Shown: piece by piece, positions 23,991-34,168 of the stretch | How positions within the stretch are numbered: the first letter of the stretch is position 1 | Layout: each line of letters starts with the position of its first letter | NCBI RefSeq assembly: GCF_000003815.2 | Contig: NC_049992.1 | Location: forward strand, 18,983,707-19,047,706 | Reading direction: 5' to 3' | From: Branchiostoma floridae | Lineage: Eukaryota > Chordata > Leptocardii > Amphioxiformes > Branchiostomatidae | Length of the DNA: 64,000 bases | The notes under the pieces: model-generated | Seen by the model: the letters and a program-made list of their open reading frames with translations, nothing else | Told to the model about the DNA's origin: nothing | Databases searched by the model: none | Translations under genes and position numbers: made by a program

Positions 23991-24378
23991 AGTTTCTTTG
24001 CCGCAATTGGGGTTTTAAAATATTGGCTCAAATATAATGGTTCATTTTTCTTAGTTGTTTCCTAATAATGTTTTTGTATAAGTTACATGATCAGTAACTA
24101 CACCAAGTCGGCATTAGGTTATTACGAGTTTGACAAAATTCTATCTCCTAATTCTAGTCCCATTTTTCCAAAATCAGTCTGCTCGTCTGAAAAAAAAAAC
24201 TTGTGAAATATCACTAAACTCTTACATAAAAGAACTCATACCAGAGACTCATCATGGTTTTCTTCGTATATTTATATATATTTACCTCCCAAGACGAGGT
24301 GTTTATTTTTTTCCTTGTACAATATAAAATGTTTTAAATTGATGGTGCCTGCCTGCCTGCAAATGATGTGATGCAGAC

Positions 24379-25329
24379 TTAACCCTCATCCGACCGTATG
24401 GGGTCATTTTTGACCCCAGGCGTATATTTTTATCTGCCAAAGCAACATTTTTCATCGGAGAAAAAAATCCTTCCATGAATTTGTTAATATACATGTCTTA
24501 CAGCATCTACCAATTTTTCACCGGGTTTTGTCCATTATTCTATAAGCTATACTTGAAAGTTTGTGTCTGGTTCGGTGGGGTCAAAAATGACCCCAGCCAA
24601 TTATGAATCATTAATTACGTAAATATCAAGAAATTTCAATGAAATAACAGGCATTCCTTATCATTGCTATTACAGCAACAAGATATAGTTGTTTAGATGA
24701 GTAAACACCGAATATTTTGAAAGAAATATAGTTTTTTTTGTGTAAAACACAGTTTTTAGACATTATGCATAAATTATGATAATGGGCATTAACTACCTAT
24801 GCTAATGTAAGTGAAAATGTTTCTAATTAATTAAACACAATATATGAACAGAATGTGAAGAAGGAACCTACAAGAAAGATCTTTGCGGGAAAATAGACAA
24901 GAGTTATTGTACGTATGTATTTAGGTGACAGAGTATGGTGCATAATTAAGTAATAAATTCGTTACTTTTCACAAATATTGTATCTTTTTTTGTCAAAAAA
25001 CATGATTATGCCATCAGCATTCTTGTAGCATCAAACTTATTGATTAGAAATTGCTAAGACAAAAACATTGTTAAAGTAAGTGGAGTATGGTAGATTTTTA
25101 GAGCAAAAGATGGTTTCTTCTTATTTCCTGCATAAATTATGATAATGAGTAAAAATTACTGCCATCAAAACTTGTCAAAATATTTTTCATAGCTTGGTGA
25201 AACATTAAATCCATACAAATGACAAAATAAGCCAGCAGAAATATGTCTATGAGCAAAACAAAATGGGGTCAAAAATGACCCCATACGGTCAGATTCGTCG
25301 TAAAAATGTACCGGTCGGATGAGGGTTAA
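24379..25329. mobile_element. TTAA-type element, CCCTCAT subfamily, intact ends
   Basis: The ends are TTAACCCTCATCCGACCG and its complement, followed inward by TATGGGGTCATTTTTGACCC on both sides. The empty site is preserved in the other duplicate near 20253 with a single TTAA between GATGCAAAC and AAACACATGC. This gives direct proof of insertion with TTAA duplication, the piggyBac hallmark. There is no coding capacity. Confidence 0.9.
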
Positions 25330-25984
25330 AAACACATGCAGCACATTATTAATGAGAAAATGCAAGAAAAAGATGTTGTCATAATCAACATCTACTTTAC
25401 CAGTGATTACAAGTGCACAGGTTGCTCAGTGACAGCGACTTTTTAGCAATGACTGCACATGCACAGTCTGACATGTTCTAACACAATGACACTATAGTAA
25501 AGTGTGGCAACAAAATTAAGATTTTACTGCTGGGTGCTGATGGGTCTTTGTGGTATGCCATTGATCCGTGACATCAAACTACGCTTTATAACCTTCCCAG
25601 CCCACTTATTTCGTAAGAAAATGTTATCAAAATAATAGAAAATAATTGTAGTACGCTGTTTTCATTATTAGGAAACTATTACAAGTATTCTCAGTTTTTC
25701 AAAAGCAGGGAAAGGTGTTGATAGTTCAGATAGCGTCCAAAATATTTCTTTTATATCTCGTCTAAAATGAGAGCATGTAAGTTAATTTCAAAACATTTGC
25801 TAAATCAGCCTCGCAGGAATGTGCCTGGGGGAAATACGGGAGTTTATATTATTCTAAATTCTTATTTGAAAAATAGCTGCCTATGTAATGGTCAGTATTC
25901 TAATCTTTAAAGTACCTGTTTTAGCACAGTGATAGTTTCAGTAAGACGCACGTAATAAATGAATAATCCTACAATTGTACTCAC

Positions 25985-26380
25985 CAGATGGCTTCCTCTC
26001 ATTTTGTCGGGACACAAAACACAAGGACACAATAGAGATTTTCGGTTTCTGGGTAGACAGATCTTGGTGTCAGTGAAATAATTTACTAGTAATCAAGACT
26101 TAGACCAAACCATTTCGCAGGTGCCAAAGACCGAATGCAAGACTTTCTGATCGTTTTTTGTATACTGGAAAAATATTAAGGAACGCGCTTGTCTGAAAAA
26201 AGGGTGATTTATCCATACACAACTTTGATTATTTACAATAAAACGTGTATGTATATGTACACTCTCTTTTTTTTTCAAAAACAAAAACGTTTCGATGAAC
26301 CTGCCCGAGCACTTTTTTTCATCAATATCAGACAAGTGAAACGTCAGATTTCTGAATAGTTATCAGACCAACATCGTACG
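25985..26380 (-). promoter_or_regulatory. Duplicated type 2 first exon and promoter block
   Basis: This is the tandem-duplicate partner of 22723-23110, with the same GTGAGTAC donor and GGCACCTGCGAAATGG core. It is the most distal of four candidate starts for gene A. Confidence 0.45.
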
Positions 26381-26700
26381 CAAGGTAAAGGTTCTTTGTA
26401 TATATTTAATCATAGTCGTTTTCTCCTTAATGTACGTAAGTGTAGTAATCAGTATTGGAACATGATGATTGGCAATAGTTAAGCACTGATTTGTCCGATA
26501 TCTCTGTACCTAATTTTGTCAGAATCTAATCTGCAGCTGCTCGTAAAAAACATGATTGTAAGACGTTGTTGACCTTTTACAACGAAAGAACAAAGGTCAT
26601 CTTACCTTACACTCATCACAAGATTGCTTCTCATATTCACATATCATTGTCTGTCAAAAGGAGCTTGGTGGGGCTTTTCATCTAAAGTAAAACAATGGTT

Positions 26701-27605
26701 TTAACCCTATTCAGACGAGGGGTCGGCTTTAGAGGAACACGAAAACTTTCATGTAGCATATATTTGTATAACAGCAGAACCGCTTACGTCAGAGCTATCA
26801 AATTCATTGAGTTTTCCTGAAATTTAGTTTTCACAAATTATGACAAATTTTCCATTTTTCGTGTTGCTATGGCAACCGTTTGTTGACAGGCATTTTTGAC
26901 GAAAATTGCTATGGCAACCATTTGCTGACAGGCATTTTTGACGAAAATTGCTAATTTCGGTTGTTACAATGTGCTTTTCACGTTTATTTGCTACATTACT
27001 GCTATTTTCTGACATAAATAAAATATTAATCAAAGTCTGACATAAATAAAATCTTTAACAAGAGTATCTTGTATAATAAAAAAAAGCAAATTATGCTAAA
27101 TTGACCATCGACCAGAATTTACGATGGCGGACCATATGACCAAATCACGAATATTATCTTATTTTCCCTTAGAATTTGTAACTACCTGGTACTTTTCATC
27201 CAAACGTTTAAATGAACGACTAAGCCTATTTACATTGTTTTTTTGCGTTTGTTTAAAAAAATGTATTATTGAAAATTCAAGGTGGTGGATATAAGATGGC
27301 GGTATCTGGTATGTTCGATATGCATTGTGTCATTTTATGACGTTATTTTTCATGTCATTGATGTTGCAATGGACAACACAAGTCGTAACAAATATTATCG
27401 TTCTGTTGTCTGCAATTGCTGTTGCATTTTTGAAGCATACCTTAAAGTTTTCTGGGAATACCCTGCCCATGTTTCCTGCCAAAATCAAATTCTAAACTTG
27501 TTACTTGGACATAGCTATCTACGAGTAGGGAGTCGTCCGATATTTGATAGCACAAGTCAAATGCCAACATGCTACTATTCCCGAAAATTCACTCGGTTCT
27601 AAAAA
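26701..27605. mobile_element. TTAA-type element, right end lost
   Basis: It begins TTAACCCTATTCAGACGAGG. The interior matches the copies at 28515 and 58579. A 42-bp segment including GCTATGGCAACC and GACGAAAATT is tandemly duplicated at 26865-26948. The right terminus is not recognised, so the end coordinate is approximate. The first 14 bases were caught in the 19.5-kb duplication and are repeated at 23440-23453. Confidence 0.65.
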
Positions 27606-30600
27606 TGCAAAAAAAGTGCAAAACGTCATCAAACTCTTGCATAAGAACAACCTTACTTCGGACTAATCCCAATATGTTTTTGTATATCAATGCGTCTTCA
27701 AGTTAAAAGGTGGGTGGTTCTTTGATATTACAACGAAGTAGGCTTTTAAAAAAAGTAGTGTGGAAAGTTGGAAACGTAGGAAAAGTACCACTTGCAGAGA
27801 TAATGTTACGTGTATCAGGAAGGAAATACACAGTAGTTTCATCATCATCATCATAGTCCCATAGCTAGTTTACTTTTGTTTAAAATTGAAGGAATCAAAC
27901 TGCAGCACATATAAATTGTTTACCGTCAGGGCAAGCTTTCTAGGTAACCGGGTATAGCAACATAGATTGTCCATGAAAGAACCTAAGGCGAATGTTAAGT
28001 AATGATTTAGTAAAAAAACTCAATGACAATCTCGATGATTTGTGTATCGATGTACGATTGACATATTTAACGTTTACATGACAGCTTTCCACGGTCTCTA
28101 GTGATAGATTTATAAAGATACTAGTCACAACTATTGCATATTTAAATATAGAAAATATGATTTTTTTCTGACAAAAGTCATATTTTCCAGACTTGACAAT
28201 GAATACTGGTGACCACATCCATAGCAACAATTTTCTAACGCTGCTGAGTATGAAAGTCAAACGTTTTTATTATATGATTGTTGTTCAGTAACATTGAGGA
28301 TATCAAAAGCACATTACAATCAAAATTCTAATTGTGTGGATGTTTGGCACAAAAAGAAACGGTTTAATTGTATAAAGGCTGTTTAAAACCGATGGTATGC
28401 CTTTTCATTGGTTAGATACTACTCATCATGCAGGAGAAAGATGTTCAAATGCTGGTCAGCCTAAGAAGAGAGTATTTCATAATATGAATGCTGTTTAGGG
28501 CATTAACAAACGTTTTAACCCTATTCAGACGGGGCGGGGGCTTTTGAGGCCTGTGCCAACTTTGATGTCCGATAACGCCAGAACGGCTTACGCTAGAGCC
28601 ACCAAGTTTGGTGAGTTTTCCTAAAATATTGTTGGGAACAATTTTACGAAGTTTGACAAATTTTCCATTTTTTTTCTCGTGTTGCCATGGCAACCGTTTG
28701 TTGACAGTTTTACCAAAAATCACTATTTTTGGTTCTAACAATTTATTTTTCACATTTATTTCCTATATTACTGCTATTTTGTTACATAAATAAAATCTTA
28801 TATTATTTAGCATATCTTTCATAATTATATAGGCATAAATTATGCTTATTTGATGACGTCATCAGCCCCAAATCCAACCTAATTATTCCTTCAAATTTGT
28901 ACCTACCTGGTATTTTTTCATCAAAAACCATCTAAATGAATGAATTTAGTCTATTTCAATTGCCCTTTGTGATTATTTGTTGCAAAAAAAGGATTTTTAA
29001 AAATTCAAGGAGGTGGATATAATATGGCGGAGCGCAACTCGCATTTAAGATATGCATGACGTCATTTTATGACGTCATTTTGACGTCATTGATGTGGCCA
29101 TTGGCAACACATGTCGTAATAAACATTATTATTCTGTTATCTACACTTGTTGTTACATTTTTTGTAGCATAACTTGAAGTTTTCTGAGAATACCCTTTTC
29201 CATGGGTTCGGCCAATATAATCAAATTGATGACGTCATAATTACATCATCTTACGTCATCGTAACGTCAAACGTCAAATATTTGTTAGATATTATGTCAA
29301 TATCATGTCCTAAAAAATTTGGTGGCCCTACGGCACGTCTTGTTAGAGTTAGAGGACTTAGAAGTGGAGGGCCTCAAAAGCACCACCCACCAATCACGGT
29401 GGTCAAATACGGGCTCCAAATCTCCCATGTCTAGCCGAATACGAACCTGCTTCCACAATGTTCCATCTGACGTAATTCGAACCGAACCCGTGTTCTATTT
29501 GGGGTCATCTGCGGTCGTTGCCGGTAAAACACTGCTGGCTAGCCTTTTTTGCCAAACCGCATTGAATTAGCCAGAAAATATAGTTTTTCACCAATATAGA
29601 CAATTTTCTGGACAGTACATCCATGCTATCACTTTGTTTGGGACATGTAAGATGTAACGAAGCTACTGACGTTTGTGTTGTTGACCTTGAATAACATAAG
29701 CGCTGTTTACACCGGTATCAATTTACACCATCCCGCTCTCCGCGCGGCATGACATGCGTGCAAACATCGTTTAAGATCGCGACCAAGAAGAGTCCAAATT
29801 AACTCATTGACGGCTCAAAATGACCGCAACGGTTTTCCCGAGATTTCTGTTTTTGGGATTTTTAAAAAATGCCTTCCAGTTTGAATTATTGGTAATTTAG
29901 TGCGAAAAATGTCATTTTTACGCATATTTTTGACTGTAACTTTACTTCAGATTAAAAATTGAAAAATCCCCAAAACAGAAAGTTTTATTTACCTCTCAGA
30001 TGACGAAAAATATAAAAATCAAGAATTTGCCATGGCACTTGCGGCCCATCTTATCAAGAGTATGGTCAAATTAAAAGCCTTCCTATCCAAATTAAAACGG
30101 GAAGATTCCAACTATTTAAAAATGCGAATTTAATCTTATTTTGAATAAATTTCCTTGTCATAACATTTTGTTTATTTTCATATATTTTACGGTTAGCAAA
30201 TAGTCGGCCTCTTGTAACCCGATACTCTGTCGAACTCGCATAGCAACGGGAAAGAATACCCTAGCAACCGACCGCCGTGAATGTGGAAATGCCATTTCAT
30301 ATCATTGGCAACATTTTCCATTGTGTGAATGTTGTTCAGTACCAAGACAAGCGCCTCTACTGTTTGGATGTTTTCAGCAACATAAAACTGTTTTGATTTA
30401 GAAACTCCACTCAATTCCAATAGCAACATCTTCTGCTGTGTGAATATGTAAACCAACAAGGTAAATTAGCCTTGGTGTGTTGAATTTGTTTAAGGCCATT
30501 GGGAGGACTTTTGTACTTGGTGGCATACACGTTTCTCTGAATTTTTTTTCTTTAGTCAAAAACATATGAATACTGTACGTGTACTTCTAGCAGAATTCTA

Positions 30601-30879
30601 GGAATCCTAAGGGAAATATATTATACCTGTAAGAATTATACTAGGTAAACTTAACCAAAAAAATCCTTCTGTTATCTACTATGGTATATGCATTCAATCT
30701 TCCACCTTGTATTTTCCCTGGTTTGCTTTAGATCCACGATTGACAACAAACATTCTATAGTTAAAGGTTTTGCCACTACCATACCATGGTTATGTAACTT
30801 TATCTTGAATAAAAAAACAACAAGAAAATGTTAACAAAGAAGGAAAAGACATATATTTTCATCTACAGTATTGAAGAGT
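27606..30879. other. Distal part of array unit 1, no gene seen
   Basis: Stretches at 27610-28480 and 30270-30860 recur in the later units near 43.9-45.3 kb and 62.0-62.7 kb, so this is the far end of the duplicated unit. Open frames here are not conserved between copies and show no domain. A short ATC run lies at 27840-27853. Confidence 0.5.
28515..29385. mobile_element. TTAA-type element, right end truncated
   Basis: It begins TTAACCCTATTCAGACGGGG and follows the complete copy at 58579-59533 closely, with GTTGCCATGGCAACCG and several TGACGTCA motifs. Homology stops after GAGGGCCTCAAAAGC, and unrelated sequence replaces the last 70 bp or so. Confidence 0.75.
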
Positions 30880-31134
30880 AAAGAGACTCGTTTGACACAA
30901 ACACATTTACATCGACGTTTCGGTGACCGTCTATCACTTGACCTCTCTGATTGGTTTACATTGTACTGCAGCACTAGGTGTCGTTGGGTCCAGATACAGA
31001 TGCTGTCACATACGTAAAGGAATTAAATAATTTACATTGATTAAATAAATAATGTTCATTTGTGATTTGCTCACTCGGAAGATTTATTCGCTGATTTTAG
31101 CAGATTAACAGGTTAGGAAGGTCATAATCTGAGG

Positions 31135-32273
31135 TATGTCCAGAAATGGGGTAAATGTACGAAGTTTGTGTGTACGAACTTGTACGAAGTTAAAGGTAGA
31201 TATAGACCGTAATCGGTAAACTTCGGAAGTTTTAAGTGACGTCATCTAAGTTCGTACAGGTAGGCAGGGTTGGTGTACGATGTACGATGTACGGAGTTAA
31301 CAAATCTAAGTTCGTACAGGTAGGCAGGGTTGGTGTACGATGTACGATGTACGGAGTTAACAAATCTAAGTTCGTACAGGTAGGCAGGGTTGGTGTACGA
31401 TGTACGATGTACGGAGTTAACAAATCTAAGTTCGTACAGGTAGGCAGGGTTGATGTACGATGTACGATGTACGGAGTTAACAAATCTAAGTTCGTACAGG
31501 TAGGCAGGGTTGGTGTACGATGTACGATGTACGGAGTTAACAAATCTAAGTTCGTACAGGTAGGCAGGGTTGGTGTACGATGTACGATGTACGGAGTTAA
31601 CAAATCTAAGTTCGTACAGGTAGGCAGGGTTGATGTACGATGTACGATGTACGGAGTTAACAAAATACATCGTACACCACTGTGGCACTGTAATGCAGAA
31701 AGGTCTAGGTATAATATAATTCAACTTTACGTGGTGATCGATGATGAGAGCATGTGATTAACGCGTGGCTGACAGTGTGCGACAGGTGAAAGTAGAATAG
31801 AATACTGCGTACGGAGTTAGCATAAACCACAGCATAGTCAAAACATCTTGACTTCGTACACAAGGCCTGACCCATAGGCGAAGATAGCATAACTCACGAC
31901 AAAGTCAAAACATTTTAACTTCGTACATCGTACTTCGTACATTAGGTCCGCCCCATGTACGAACTTAGCATAACCCACAAAATAGAAAACATTTAACTTC
32001 GTACATCGTACATCGTACAGTAGGTCCGCCCCACGTACGAACTTAGCATAACCCACAAAATAGAAAATATTTTAACTTCGTACATCGTACTTCGTACATT
32101 AGGTCCGCCCCATGTACGAACTTAGCGTAGCTACGTCACAGATAATTGTCGACGTTTCCCGAACTTTGCCGACAGCGGTTGTCGGAAGTTGTCGGAAGCT
32201 AGAAGTTGTCGGAAATTACGTGTGACGTAGGCTGATCCAAACTTCGTACATTTCACCCATTTCTGGACATGTA
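31135..32273. mobile_element. TIR element carrying satellite-like arrays
   Basis: TGTCCAGAAATGGG at the left (31138) is inverted as CCCATTTCTGGACA at the right (about 32256-32269). It is followed inward by matching AATGTACGAAGTTT blocks. Inside are two arrays in opposite sense built on GTACGATGTAC and GTACATCGTAC. It interrupts the boundary repeat. The target duplication is unclear, and no superfamily can be named. Confidence 0.65.
31246..31665. repeat. Seven-copy 60-bp tandem repeat
   Basis: Seven units of exactly 60 bp contain TAAGTTCGTACAGGTAGGCA, a GTACGATGTAC run and GGAGTTAACAAA. The only visible variation is GGTTGG versus GGTTGA, in the order G G G A G G A. Because 60 is divisible by three, frames stay open on both strands by chance. 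It is not a gene. Confidence 0.9.
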
Positions 32274-32470
32274 TGCATAATCTCTAATTTAGAATCTCCT
32301 AAGATTATTTTTGTTAGTCGTGAAAACAACAACAACGACAAAAAATAGTAAACAGCACCACATAAACGTAATACAATATGGTAAATTGATCAGCTTTGAT
32401 CCGTGACATTTTGGACCGACAATCTAGTTCAAATAAGCTTAAGTTTTTAAATTTTATTTTCTAGTATAAA

Positions 32471-33045
32471 TTACATCAAATTACATACTGCTCTTATTGA
32501 CCTAAAATGACTATTAATGTAGATATTACACTAGCACTAATATTTTTGAAGAATATACCAAACAAAATAAGGAAATCTTGAATTTTAAAGCACAACATCT
32601 TTTAATTCGTAGTAGAGGAAAGAAGTAGGTATAATCGACAAAGACGTTGCTATTTAGTAGTATCGTTAGAAAAAAGGGGCTGTCAAAATCATGTTTTAAG
32701 ATCCTTGACAGTTAGCCTACGAGAAAAGTACGCTCTTTGTCCAAAGGGTTTTGCTTTCGGAGCTGTTTGTGTTCGTGTGTGTAAATGTGTATGCATGTAT
32801 GCATGCATGTTTGTTTGTGGATGGACAGAATAACTCGGATTGTATTGATATTTGTTGTTTGGTATTTGGGTCCTGGTGTAACCTAGCCTAGGTAGGTCGT
32901 TCAGATGTTCGCTTCTGATACCCATCCGGAGACCTGCACATTTAAAGCTTTTGGTGGTTACGTCAGTTTTGCAAACCTTTTTTTTCCACCCCCTCATCAG
33001 TCTCAAGGTTTTCGGATAGTTTCATATTAAGGGATCAACACGGCC
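32471..33045. other. Paralogous intergenic DNA
   Basis: The stretch 32590-32860 matches 47590-47850 (for example CAAAGGGTTTTG and TTTGTTTGTGGATGGACA). A short ATGCATGTATGC-type repeat lies near 32790. No gene is seen. Confidence 0.5.
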
Positions 33046-33219
33046 TTACAGGAACATTTGGTCACTAAAGGGTACATGAAACTTTCTTCTTGTAGTCGAC
33101 ACAGCCGGGGCTGTAACAGTGGTCAGTCGAGCCACCGCACTACTTTCCACTGGAGCAGCATGGGCGTACACCGTCAGGATCACATTCAGCAGGGTTACCA
33201 TCATCTGCAGGTTAACCAT
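33046..33219 (-). CDS. Small ORF with signal peptide (57 aa), secreted peptide or first exon
   Basis: The start lies in GCGGCCATGG, an almost ideal Kozak context. The protein begins MVNLQMMVTLLNVILTVYAH, a convincing signal peptide with probable cleavage after AHA. A Ser/Thr/Val-rich stretch (LTTVTAPAVSTTRRK) follows, and the stop is at 33046-33048. There is no cysteine and no recognised family. It may be a complete small secreted peptide or exon 1 of a larger gene; a donor at CAT|GTACCC is weak. It lies about 950 bp beyond gene B on the same strand. A related segment near 49.6 kb has lost the start codon and much of the ORF. Confidence 0.45.
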   Translation of the reverse strand: MVNLQMMVTLLNVILTVYAHAAPVESSAVARLTTVTAPAVSTTRRKFHVPFSDQMFL

Positions 33220-34168
33220 GGCCGCAATGAAAGTCGTCTCGCCACTTTTTCTTAGATGCTATTGGAAGAAATGTTTATTCCGTCATCATTTGCAAAAAAA
33301 ACAGCCTCGCATGCAGCTACTGCATCGGATGCCTGGATTGAGATGTCTATTCCATCTCGAACACAATAAAGCGTGTTCCGTATCACCCGAGGTACCAGCC
33401 GACCACGGGTAAAATTGTCTCACGGCTGATGTATGGGCCATTGGGCTGATGCGGGATACAGTGTCTTACTTAAATACTAAAGCCTATTTAACGTAAGTAG
33501 ATTTGTGCCAGAAAAAATATTGTCCTCGAAGAAAACAGTAAAACACTCATACCATCGTGCGATGAAGATATTCGATAATTCAACAGCAGTGCAATTAGAA
33601 CGTTCGGATCATTGGCGCGTTCGGATCATTGAATGGAAGCAATACGTAATTTATCATCAATAATATGAGCTTGTTCGGGCAATCAAGGTTTGCTATATTT
33701 TAACAATAAAGTGTATATCATATTAATGCATTCTGGTGCTATAAGTGTTATAGTTACACGTGACAAGCGAGGATGATAGGCAGAATTTCTGGGTAAATGA
33801 GTATCCAAAGTGTAAGGTTTGCGCAGTTTTTGAAAACGGCTCTTGTCGGTAAAATGATAAATGAGGCAAACAGACCAAAATTATTATTAAAATAAGTTCC
33901 CATTTAGTTTTCCACACAGCACACATATTTTCACAATACTAGTATAAGGTCAAATAATAAACATTATAAATAGTGTTATGCATTTAGAGTGGCATTCACT
34001 GATCCCAGACAAGTAATCTCTTACGAGATGCAAAATAAAAACATGATAATGCAAATTTCTGACGGACATGCCGACATTATCTTATTGGTCGATTTCAAAT
34101 TTCCAATGATTTAACTGCAAGTTATGATGGGCAGCTTTGTGTTAGCCTCATTGAGTTGCTTAAATCTA
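33220..34168. other. Flank between gene B and the small ORF, no exon recognised
   Basis: The stretch 33240-33600 is paralogous to 49645-50010 (shared GTTCCGTATCACCCGAGGTA-like sequence and TGCCAGAAAA). It could include the promoter of the 33.2-kb ORF. If gene B has a further exon after its 34219 donor it should lie here, but none could be identified. Confidence 0.4.

Larger units (their letters stand above)
19522..26714. repeat. Tandem duplication of gene A promoter region
   Basis: The segment beginning AAAACAGCTGCATATTAATT at 19522 recurs from 23454, directly after TTAACCCTATTCAG (23440-23453). Copy 1 is 19522-23453 and copy 2 is 23454 to about 26714. The copies are nearly identical outside later events: a LINE in copy 1 (20789-22554), a TTAA element in copy 2 (24379-25329), and a deletion of about 185 bp in copy 1 near 20090. 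Each copy carries two first-exon/promoter blocks. Confidence 0.85.
30880..32470. repeat. Unit-boundary repeat block at start of array unit 2
   Basis: GACGTTTCGGTGACCGTC, CACTAGGTGTCGTTG and the TTTGGACCGACAATCT end match the blocks at 5.1-7.2, 46.0-46.5 and 63.7 kb. It is split by the element at 31135-32273. Confidence 0.75.

Noticed and set aside
31236-31757. Long ORFs on both strands with repeated KSKFVQVGRVGVRCTMYGVN-like units
   Set aside because: They are products of a 60-bp tandem repeat whose length is a multiple of three. All frames stay open, and no start, splice or domain evidence exists.
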